Part shown: positions 29,701 through 41,700 of the stretch, in pieces | Position numbering within the stretch: the first letter of the stretch is position 1 | How the letters are laid out: each line of letters begins with the position of its first letter | From: Ciona savignyi | Lineage: Eukaryota; Chordata; Ascidiacea; Phlebobranchia; Cionidae | NCBI GenBank assembly: GCA_000149265.1 | Contig: CH003275.1 | Location: forward strand, 87,761-151,760 | Direction: 5' to 3' | Length of the DNA: 64,000 bases | Made by a program: the position numbers and the translations under genes | The notes under the pieces: model-generated | Told to the model about the DNA's origin: nothing | Database searches by the model: none | The model's input: only the letters and a program-made list of their open reading frames with translations

Positions 29701-32700
29701 CTGGTGGCCAGGATGTCATACGAGTTCATGCTGTTGATTTGGACGGAGGGAACCATGATATGACATACAGGTTCGAATTTGTGGTTGTTTTATTCTCTTG
29801 TGTTTTTATGGAATTTGGATAGAATGGGTATGGTCGATTAACAAAGATGGGAAAATGGAACTTTTTGAAATATATCTTTTAAAATACTATATTCCTACAG
29901 TCGGATTTATTTAAATATTGCTTTATGTTGTATACATTATAGATGTAAGTGTTTCTTTTTGATCCACTGTGTTTAAGTAGCATTTGTTAAGTGTCTTGCC
30001 CAAGGCCGCAATCAACCAGCATATAGCTGGTTTAGAATATGTAGCCTATATAAAAGTAGTCCGATCTTGTGCAGTAGATATAACATCAGTTACATTTTAA
30101 CACTATTGGATAGATTTTAACATTCAAACTGTTGAATTACAGTTTGGAGTGGGAGAAGGGAAGCACTGCTTCCAATTTATTCACGATTGATTCCCAAACC
30201 GGACAAATCCGAACATTGAAACCCCTCGATCACGAGAAAGATCAGGATTTTGAGCTGAATGTTCTTGCTGAGAATGGTGCAGAGGACAGGACCACCGTCT
30301 ATGTGAAAGTCATCGATATAAACGATTCCCCTCCACAATTTACCAAACCACAATATTCAATTAACATACCGGAAAGGTAGGTGTTTGCCTTTTGTAAAAG
30401 TTTGAGTCACTGATTTTATTAAATTTTGATTATGCTAATTGGCAACCCGTTCCATGTGATGAACAGTGGAAGAATGACATTCATAATACTATGATGTCAT
30501 GGAAAATAAAATTACAGCATGTTAAAAAAATATGCAGCTGTAAATCCCTTCAAGAATTAGCTTTCAATTGTTTCCAGAAATTAATAATTATGATTTATCC
30601 TTTCAGCATTTCTGTGGGTCAAGTCACTGCGAGATTTCTGAGGATAAGTGACAATGACACAACTGCCAGTGCAGATACCCATGTCTACATCACCTCAGGA
30701 GATCCGCATGGCAAATTTAAAGCAATTTATAATAAAGGAAACCAAAACAAAAATGTCATCACTGCTGGGTTACAGGTGGGTTCTGTATAATTTGTGCAGC
30801 TTAATTTATACACACATGTCACTAAGAATTTATGTAGGCAATCATAAGTCTATAAGTATTGTGATGTATAAAAATAAGGTATATACTCTTTTTTAAGAAG
30901 ATTTAGTGCTTAAGTTGTGTAGTATTGCAGTTCTGCATTTAGAAAGGTGACATTAATACAAAATTATACTTAATATCACATTACACGCTTATGATATTCT
31001 TTCTTTTTTAGATTTTAAAACCATTGGACCGTGAAGAACAGGGCCATTATGACCTCACAATCATAGCAACTGATGGACTGCATTCTGCTACGAGTGTAGT
31101 GAGTGTGGAAATTGGCGATATAAATGACAACACACCCAAATGTAGCCAGGTAAGAAAGTTGTAAATTTTCCTCACATTAAATACTGATATCGGTAAAGAC
31201 TTCTTAATAGTACGATTATATTCAAGCAGTCACTGGCTTCGATTTTAGTGTTATCGTGTTCTCATTAATACACGACTAATGGTTTTAGCAATCTGACTGT
31301 GGCTATGAGGTATTCTGACTTGTGGCAAGCTTTTTGACAATCATCGTAAGAAGGAATGCGTTTTTTTGCCCGTTTATTTAATTTGTTATTTAGGTTCAAT
31401 TTCAAAATAATTTCAGAGGACTAATAAAATTATTTGTCAGGAATATTTTGAAGTTAGTTCTGGCTCTGTGCTTATTGTCAGTCTATATGTTCTGATTCCC
31501 AATTGTTTTGATCCACCAGCTTTGGTATGAGGGCAGAGTGAGTGAAGATGCTCCAACTCACACTCTACTGCTTCGTGTGGTATCTACTGATGCTGATATT
31601 TCAGAAGCTGGTCGTATCAGCTACCAACTATCAGGAACCGGTTCAAACCAGTTCAATCTGGATCCAAGAACAGGTTAGACTGTAGGAAGGACTGTGCTTT
31701 ACATAGCAAACTAAAAAAGACAACTTTTTCTTGTAGTTTTGTTTTAGTTGCACAAGAAAATTTAATTTCCAATTCCTCTAATAATTGTTAACAATAGTTT
31801 CTCTTTATTTAAATGTAATTTGTTTATGTTACAGGGGAGCTTCTAACATCAAGCCCGCTGGACCGCGAAACTACCTCAGAATACTGGCTCACTGCTATTT
31901 CTGTGGATGGAGGAGATAAGCAATGTAGTAGCAAGGTTTGTTTTAGTTTCTATTTTGTAATACATGTGCATGTGGTGATTATATAAGTTGTTAATCTTGA
32001 CATATTGTAATAATAGTTGCACATAATTTGTTGTTTCCTTTTCTAATCCACACAGTTTAGTTTAGTTTATTTTTTGTTTCCACGATAAAAACACCAGGCA
32101 GGAACTATTGATAATAGGCAGGAACTATTTGATAAATTTGGAAAACTGGGAAAACGGCAAAACGACAGTCATTTAAACATGTCTAAATAAGCAATAAATT
32201 ATTAAATTTCTCTATAATTAGATGCGGCCACTAAACCCCCCCCAAAAAAAACATAAGACATGTATATCTACTATGTGGTAGTATGTCTGGTATCAGCCCA
32301 CAGAAGATGGGATCAAACCAACCCTACCTACTTAATTATGTCATTTGGTCACTAAAATGTTACCCAATAATTTGGTGGATTAAGAATAAACTGTACAATA
32401 CCTCCATCATTACCCGGCAATGTATTTAAGATGTGGGCACACCATAATTTGATGATTGTTAAAGTGCAAACTGCATTTTTTCATGAACTTCTTTATCTTT
32501 ATTAATGTAACAAAAAAGAGAAAATAAAACTTACTGCACAATAAGTATCCTTCACCTTATTTATTGTATTCTTTGTGTGTTAAAACGGTAAAAAAAACAG
32601 CTTGTTTGTATTCCCAATCTTGCCATATTTTTTGGTATGTAGATCCCAGAAAGTTTATTTTTTATTTTAAAAAAACTTCTTACATGCAGCAGCCATTGAA

Positions 32701-35700
32701 TCTTGTCATATAAAACCATGTAATTTCTATCCACAGATCCACATCACAATTGAAGATGTGAATGACAATGCTCCGATATTTGAATCTGCATCACTGAGAC
32801 ATTCCACTCGGGAAAATACTCCAGTCAATTCATCTCTGCACAGAATCGTAGCTTTTGACCCAGACCAAGGTAAGTGGGATACTGGTACTTTAATAAACAT
32901 GCAATTATCAACTTATATTAAGTGTTCATTGATTCACCAAATACCATCAGTCTAGATGTAGTGACACTGCATTTGTTTCATTTTTTACATACAAAACGCT
33001 TTTTCAATTTTACAAAGCAACATCTTTTGTAATTATTAAATAAACATTTTAAAAATAAAATACCATGCCTCGGTTTATTATTAACAAAGCTAATAATATC
33101 TACCAGGTTCGAACGGGACAATTTCGTTTCAACTTCGGGACGATGTGAACAAACAATTCTCCATCGAACCACGAACTGGAGTCCTAGTGCTGAACAAACC
33201 TTTGGACAGGGAAACAGTTCCATCATACCAACTTGAAATAGTTGTAAGTTGTTTCAATACTTTCTGTTGACACATGCACAGTGATGTATTTTGTTTAAAT
33301 CTGAGTAGCAACAAACACTTTGCCAAATGAAGTGTGGGTTTGATATATAATGACTGTCAGTGTCCTTAATAATATTTCACTTTTTTGCAGTAAATATGTT
33401 ATTTAAGTATTTGTTTTATAATTTACACAAGTGCCACAATAAGTGTATATTATAATAGATTTTTTTAAATTGCAATTAATGACACATATCCCTTTTAATA
33501 TGAAGCAAGTTTTTATAATAATATAATAATTATTATGACATCACAGGCAATTGATGATGGGGCAGAGAGGATGTCATCAACAGCCACCCTTCACCTGCAA
33601 ATCCTCGATGTGAATGACAACCCACCTATCTTTGACCAAAATCAGGTAGATATTTTTGTTATAAAAGAATTACAACAAAAAAGTCTCTTAGTATGTTAAT
33701 ATCTGTGTCAAACAACCCTACACTTTTTCCTGAGGAAAGGCAATATGCACACAAAACTATCAACATAAGATAAATTTTCAAATATGTTCGGCTTTAACTG
33801 ACTTATCTAGGACAATGTTTTACCGAGTTTAGCTTTAAAGCCAGGTCTATGTGATCCATAACTATCATTATGTTGTAAGGTATTCTGTATAACTTTCCAC
33901 CATATTCACTCATTGTTTTAAACACAATTAAAAATTAGCTTTTAAAAATAAGCCACTTGATTTTTATGTAAATCGGTTTCAATCATTATTATAAGTTTAA
34001 GTTTTTTTCCATTATATATGTTCATGTATCTATTAAATATATTATTAACCACATAATATCACACAGTACTCCGCTGCCATCCCTGAAGACTCACAAGTTG
34101 GTTTGATAGTTGTCCCAGTAGCAGCTCACAGCTTAGACACAGGAGCAAATGCAAAGCTGAGATATTCAATAGTGCATGGGAACGAACATGGAAAGTTTGT
34201 CATCAACCAGGATTCTGGTAAGAAATATTTTACTCGAACTTTTTTGCATTTAGCTCTCGTTCTATGCAAATATTTGTTTGCCTTTGTCATGGATATGTTT
34301 AAATAGAATTTGATATTTTTTCTACATTATTTTCATTAATATGGATTAGTATAGTGTGCAAAGTAGTTGTCAAGTTAACTGCTTACAAACTATATAAGTT
34401 TATGGTTGAGTCATTCACTTGATAACTACAAATACTTAATCCAGCAGTTTATATTTGTTTTAATGATTTAAACTTAAGTTCTTAAGTTAATGGTGCTCAA
34501 CAACAGTAATCTTATGTTCAAGCAAGTTTTAGTTGTTTAAAAGCTGTTCATACTATTTTCAGGTGAAATCCGTCTAATCGCGCATGTTGATTTTGAAAGT
34601 GACCAGAGTTATGTGTTGACCGTATCAGCATCAGACAGAAGTTCCAACCCACTATCCACTGACTGTGCCGTGCGCATTGATATAATCGATGTCAACGATA
34701 ACTCGCCGATATTTTCCTCCTTGTCATACCAGGTGATTTGATATTGCAAAATACTATGTATGCTTAGTTCTAACACGCAACATTACACAGCTGTGTTACG
34801 AAGCATATTAAACAGACAAAATGCTGATTAATCTTTTTTGTTGGATGCTTTTGCCTATATTTTTGGTTTCTTTATAAATTTTTATCCTACAAATAAAATA
34901 CCTAGAAATTGCACGTTTCTATGTACATTCTAAATTTATAACCAATTATTTAGACTGATGTATCAGAAGATGCTGAAATCGGCCGCGTAATCATTTCTGC
35001 AAAAGCTACAGACAGGGACAGTGGAAATGCTGGCAATATTACCTATTCCTTCGCCCCAAATCAAATCCTACCATTTGCAATAAACTCTGATACCGGGGAA
35101 GTACGGATTTCTGACCCGGGATTGGATTTCGAAACACAGAAAACGTTTTCAATTCAAATCGCAGCTACCGATAAGGGTGCACAGCCGCGAAGCATGTCAG
35201 CAATTCTAACTGTCAACATAAATGACGTGAATGACAACCGTCCGGCTTTCATAGTCACACCTCCACCAAGTACAGATGCAGGCAGTGTGCAGTGTTCACA
35301 GGACTCATCGAATTGCACGGTTTTCGTCCACGAAAGTTCAAGCAATTCAGTTGTGCATGGGATCATTGGTTTGAATGCGTCTGATGCTGATGGGAAGACC
35401 AATGGAAAACCATTCAAATACAGAATTGCTGTAGGAAATACAGCAGGTGTGTGGGTGTTTTGTTCATTCCAATTCTAATGGTTTGATAATGTTTAATAAA
35501 AGATCATGTGTTTTAAAGCATCTGATGGCAATATTAATTGCAACAACAATTACCAAGCCCATGTATATACAGATGCTATGGATTGAATTATGTGTTTGGT
35601 GTTTTATACTTACGCATTAAGATTTTTTGTTTCAATAAGGCTCTTGATTTAAAGATTTATTTATAACATGCCAAAATATGAATGTTTGTATTCTTAAACA

Positions 35701-38700
35701 AGTTAAATATTTATTATCATGCTTTGTGTTTAGGTATCTTACTTTAAGTTATGCTTTGTATGCAATTTAATTTTATTAATATCTGGTAATGCTTGAAAAT
35801 TGTGCAAAATTCCAAATATATTTCCAGACCTATTTTACTTGGACCATCACAATGTCTTGAAATCTCGGCAACCGTTGCGATTATCGAATGACGGGACGCA
35901 GAGTCGCAACTCTCAGAGGTTGGTCCACCACTTGTCGTTGGAAGTGGAGGACTCTGGGAAGCCTGCTCCTCTTGTGTCGATTCCTCTTCTTCTAAACATT
36001 GTGGTTCTCAAGGAAAGCCAGTATGCTCCTGTGCTCACCTCCCATAGAGTCTACATTAGCGTGTTTGGAGGTAAAAAGTTGTTTATTTGCCAGGGGTTAG
36101 TTGCGTAAGTGGCTCTTATTTTCTGCGATCTTAAATTTTTCAAAAGTTATACATGTTCAAAAATTCTTTTTTCTGCATTTGCGTAGAAATATATAAATTA
36201 ACAGCATAAAAGTTATTGATGTACGCATATTCTTTCTAATAGTTGTTTGTAAGAAAATATTTCCTCATTTTTAGATGAGTTTTGCGGCGGTCAGATCACA
36301 CAGAGCCTCCATGCCACCGATCGTGATTTGTTCGATGCTGACAGACTGCGCTACTCTCTAGCGACACCTGATGATTTTGAAAATTTCCTTATCTACCCCA
36401 CTAGTGGTGCTATCATCTCTGAGTCACCCCTACAAACTGGAAGGCATACCATCTCGGTTAGAGTAAGCGATGGCAGTCGATTCAACGTTGCCGTTGTTCC
36501 AGTTACCGTAACCGAGGTCACGGAATTAGCGTTGCAAAACAGCGTCTCAATATCTTTCCAAGGGATCGCAAACAAGGAGCAATACCTTGCACTCTACCAC
36601 TCTTTATTCGTCGACCAATTAGTCGTCAGCGTTCTACCCAACGGGTTTGACCGGCATCGGGACCTGATTATAATTTCCCTCCAACAACACAATGACACCA
36701 TTGAGCTGCTGTTCAGTATAAAGCGCCCCCCTCCTGACACATACTCGCGCAGTTTTTACCAATCTAAACGACTCAAATCAAGTTTGGAGACGAACCGGGA
36801 ACTAATTGAAGAGAAGATGAGAATCAAAGTCTTTAAAATTGATGGAACATCGTGCAGCATCGCACAGTGCAGTCAAGGAGGGAAAGCTAGCTGTTTGCAA
36901 GTTCCTACACTTGAGCATTACAGTAAGCATAACATACCTGAGCCCGTGACCTCTGTAAGCTGGAGTTTGGTGACACCAAAATTCACACGGCAAACCCAAT
37001 GTGTGTGCCCACCTGGAACTGTACCCCCCAACTGTGACCCCATTTGCTCGGAACCCCACAACCCGTGCTCGGTCGGTCTCATCTGCACGATCGATCCGAA
37101 CGAACCAAATGGTTACAGATGTGCAAGCCCATCCCACACAGATTCAGTGATGTCATTTGCCGGCCAGTCATCAGTGCGATATAGATTAAGTGGACAAATG
37201 CGGCACAAACCATTCCAGGCAAACTTGCGGATCCGAACCTTTCAATCTAATGCAACTCTGCTGTATGCAAGCGGTAATCAAGACTTCGTACATTTGCAGA
37301 CATTTGGAGGCCTTGTAAAGTTCTCATTTGACTGTGGTGGTGGACCCCAAGTGATTATTCGCGAAACACAGAAGATAAACGATGGACATTGGCATGACAT
37401 TAGCGTGCAACCAATAAGTGAGCGCCGAAGCAGCCCATGCGCTTTCCAAATCATTGTGGACAAGATTTACTCAGCCAGATTGTCTGCTAGCTCAGGAAGG
37501 CAAAACCTGGACCTCACAAGCATCACTCTTGGGGAATTCCCTGGGTTATCAAGATCAAAAAGAAGCAGGGGTGAAAGAAACACACACCATGTGATCGAAA
37601 CAGGGTTCAGAGGGTGCATTGAAGATGTAGAAGTCAATGAAGTGGAACTGATTAATCTCACCCCGAATGCAAGGATATCGGGAATCGTCATGACCTCCAA
37701 GAAAGGAGTGGAAAACAGGTAATGTTTTATCAATTTCAGAATTCAAACACTCGGTGTCTATGGGGCCTATGTTGTCGAAATCTGGACCACGCTTTTAGGC
37801 CTCACCTTCCCCTAAAGCCGGCTCCCCCACAGTACTGGTTGTGCTTTACCGCATATTCTTCTTCAGAGCTCTATATTGTTTGGTCTTAATTAAATTTTGT
37901 TTGCACATTAAATGACATATTTCAACGACTGGTCGTTTTACCGTCTTTTCATGTTTCTTGTGACATGATTTGATTTGTTTACCATTTTTTAATACTAGGA
38001 CTAATAATTAATAACACTATACTGAAACTAATCTCATTAAAAATATAAATTCACATTTTTTTAACCAGTATTTTTTGGGAAACGTTATTGCTTGAATATT
38101 GTTTCTAACTTGGAATATATTACAATCACAGTTGTCCAGATGGAATAGTAACAATGGGAGCGTGCACCACTAACCCATGTTTGAATGGGGGAAGTTGTAC
38201 CCCGGTTGCAGACGGACACCACATATGTGAATGTTTGACCAACTTCGTCGGCGATCAATGTGAATTACTCGACCCATGCGGATCACAACCATGTCAAAAT
38301 AATGGGGTCTGCTTGACAACTGGCGTAGTTGCAAGGTAAAGCAACCACTTATCTAAGTAATCTTTAACTTAACAACTTCATTTAACTGAAACAATCATAT
38401 TTCGCAAACGTTTTATTTGTAAGATGATCTCTTTACATTGTGGGATTAAGAAAACATTTTTAGGAAAGAAAAACGTTTAAAAAAATGGCTTGTAGTCTAA
38501 AGGGGTGTTGTTACAATGTGCTCATTATTTAATATAACCAGTGGTTTAATTGGCTTGTATGTATTACCTTGATCCCTTATGTGTTCACATGTGGTAGCAA
38601 TAGCATAGATCAAACATTTAAACTGTCTGGAGTACCCCATATACTAATTTCCCTTTTTCTTTAGTTGTCGGTGCCTTCCTGGTTTCAGCGGTGACTATTG

Positions 38701-41700
38701 TCAAGTAGCGGTCAGTTGTCGGTCACTTAAACAATGCCAAAATGGGGGATCATGCACGATGGATAGCAGGGGTCACCCTTCATGTAGTTGTCTGACCGGG
38801 TGGTCGGGTAAACAGTGCGAACTCAACGTCAACGAATGTCTCACCCCAGCGGGGTTAAAATCATGTGGTCGGTTGGAAAATTGCTTCGACTATGCAGGGG
38901 GGTACGCCTGCAACTGCACCTCCAACGTCACCCCTGGTAAGATGGGATTCAAACGTTTGCTGGAATATATGAGATTAAACAAATTTTGCATATTAAAACT
39001 GATTTTTGTTTATAAGCTGTTGTTGTTAGCTTAAATATGTCAAGACCAATTTGTTTACACTTGTTTCGAACTTTGTACATTTTAGGCTCAAACTGTGGCT
39101 TATGTGTAATGTGTATACACAAATGTTTAAAATTTTTTGACTTAATAATTTCATTTTTTAGTCGGTCCAAGAGACCCAAGATGCAGTTCCTACTTTGCAC
39201 TGAATACCAGTCCTCCCAGAAGTGGTGGTCCCAATACCGCCATTGTAATTGCCATAGTGGTGGCTGTAGTGATTCTCTTTATTGTCGTAATCGTGGTGGT
39301 TGTGGTCAGGCGAAGAAAAAACAACAACACGGGGAACCGAAGGGGAAGCCACATGAGTAAGGAGTTCCAGCTTACGGATAGCTTCAACCCAGGTGCGGAT
39401 ACTACCATTTTTCCTCTGCATTTTTTTAATTAAGTAAGGTAGTTGAATCCTGCCGGTTACGATAGTGAAAATTGAATTTTCTTGAGGTTATCTCCACGCA
39501 GTGGAGGATTAGTCATCCAAAACTGTATAATGCCAAGTACTAAACCTGTGTATAAAGTGTGTTCTAACAATTTCTTGTGTAATATTAGCCACTGTATACC
39601 TACCAGCTTTAAAGAAAAAATGAAACTTCTGTGTTTTTCATGAATAGAAAATGAAGAAGTATTCTTTATTGTAAATCAATAATCTGCACCCAATTTAAAT
39701 AAACTACAAATACTTGGTTTAATTTAACAATTATTTTCCCCTCAGATAACATACGAAGACATCACACCCCACCCCCCATCCCAAGCCCCCCTGCCGGGTA
39801 CCGACCCACCTCGCGCGAGTTGTACGGATTCGATTCCAACAACCATCTTGACCAGGTATTTTCCTTTGTAGAAAGACATTTTAGAGAAAACCGGTCAACA
39901 TTAATCATTCCACATGCCCACAGCCGAAGTATTGCTCTGTTACATTAAAACTAGTAGGAAATGTCATTTTGATGACAAACTATTTCTGAGGAAATATGTG
40001 TTCGTTCTGTTAAGGATTGACCTTGTGACACTTGTAAATAAAATGGACTTCCAGTGCTTGAAATATGATCTGATCTGTTACAATGTACCTGTGCATAATA
40101 ATAATATAAATTTTGCGGCATTTCAATTGAACATTTAACCATCAGGAGCAGAGAAATCCACTTTTGTGTCGAGTTCGTCCACAGCTTCCTCCCATCAGTC
40201 CATCTTCTGCCTCCGATAACGATTCAATCAAGAAACCTCCAGCATCTTGGCAGGATTCCGATTCACGTCAGGTATGAAATAGGTCCATAATGGATGGATG
40301 ATTAGACTTTATACACAGGCACAATAAGTAAATCATCAGAATACCATGCACCCACCATTGGGTTGCCATACCAATCAGTATTAATTAAATACCTATCTAT
40401 CTGTCTGATACCAACTTTCCATTTTTTAATAAAAACTTTCAATAGATTTAAAATATCTTTATATTATAAACACAATACAGTAAAACAAATAATTAAATTT
40501 GTGGCCAAATACAGGATTTATTAATTTTATTGGCTTGTTTTTATTAAAAATAATTTTCGGTATAGTGTGTGCCTCTGCCTTTTATTAAGATTTAAAAGTA
40601 TGTACACATTGTAAAAGTGTTTCATATTACTTGTATATTATTATTTCATAAATAATCCCAGTGTGAATTAGTTCAAATAATTGTAAAACCAGAATATCGA
40701 ATCAATTTTTACTAGCCTTCATGCGAAATAACTGCAAATAACTGCTCTAATGTAATGCCCCTTGCCGGTATTTTACTTCTACTAACTTAACCTGGCTGAC
40801 TAACCTGTGTAAATGCAGTTTAACGGTTCAACGACTTCTGTACAACCCAGCTACAAGACGAGTGGTCTGTCGATCAATGATCAGCAAAGTAGGTTTCAAA
40901 TTTATAGCATGTTTGATTTATGTAAACAAATGAGTGTAGCATGACTTAGAATCTCGTCTAACAACTATCTAATGCTATTTTGTTATGTTTCCTGCTAAAA
41001 GATGGGGTAGAATCAGTTTTCATTTTCGGCTTTCTCCTTATTTTTTTGTCCCCTCAGTATGTTCTTTCACATAGATCTAACCTTTTCTTGTTCTCTTTCA
41101 CAATTCTCACTTAGAACTAACTTTGTCTGCCTTTTTTTCCGATCTCTCAAACAGTTCTCTCACTTAGATCTTCAGGAATGTTTCTCCCAACCGGAAGAGG
41201 TGATAAATTCATCTATTCCCTCATTTGTTCACCTCTGCATTCTATGTTACATTCACACTAGAATATAGTACAATAGACCAGAATAATTTCACTGTTTCAC
41301 TGCACTCAATTTTGTTTTAATTTAGTTTTACTACATTACAATTCATCAGATATCTCATGGTATAAAGTAAACTGGATAATTTAGTTTAACAAAATTATCC
41401 ATTATTTACTTAAATGTATATAAATCATTTATGAAACTACCTTCTCTATGTAGGACCAGTTGACTCTATAATACTCATACCGTCACTTCCCAATATATTC
41501 TTTGTTGTGTTTAATTTTGTTGAAAAAGATTAAACATTATAGACTCCTACATGTCTCACTCAACAATGTGCACTGTAGGTTACGAATGGGACGCATTGGT
41601 CCCCGGCCACCTCCCCTCGCTCCCCTACGTGCATCGAGGCCACAGCGACCTCGGCTCCGAAGTGCCGAGCTCACCAGATTCGCGACGCAGTGTCAGCAGC

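Noticed and set aside
39746..39855. Alternative frame ITYEDITPHPPSQ in Fat exon 44
   Set aside because: The phase from the transmembrane exon and the FAT1-like PPAGYRP sequence select the other frame.
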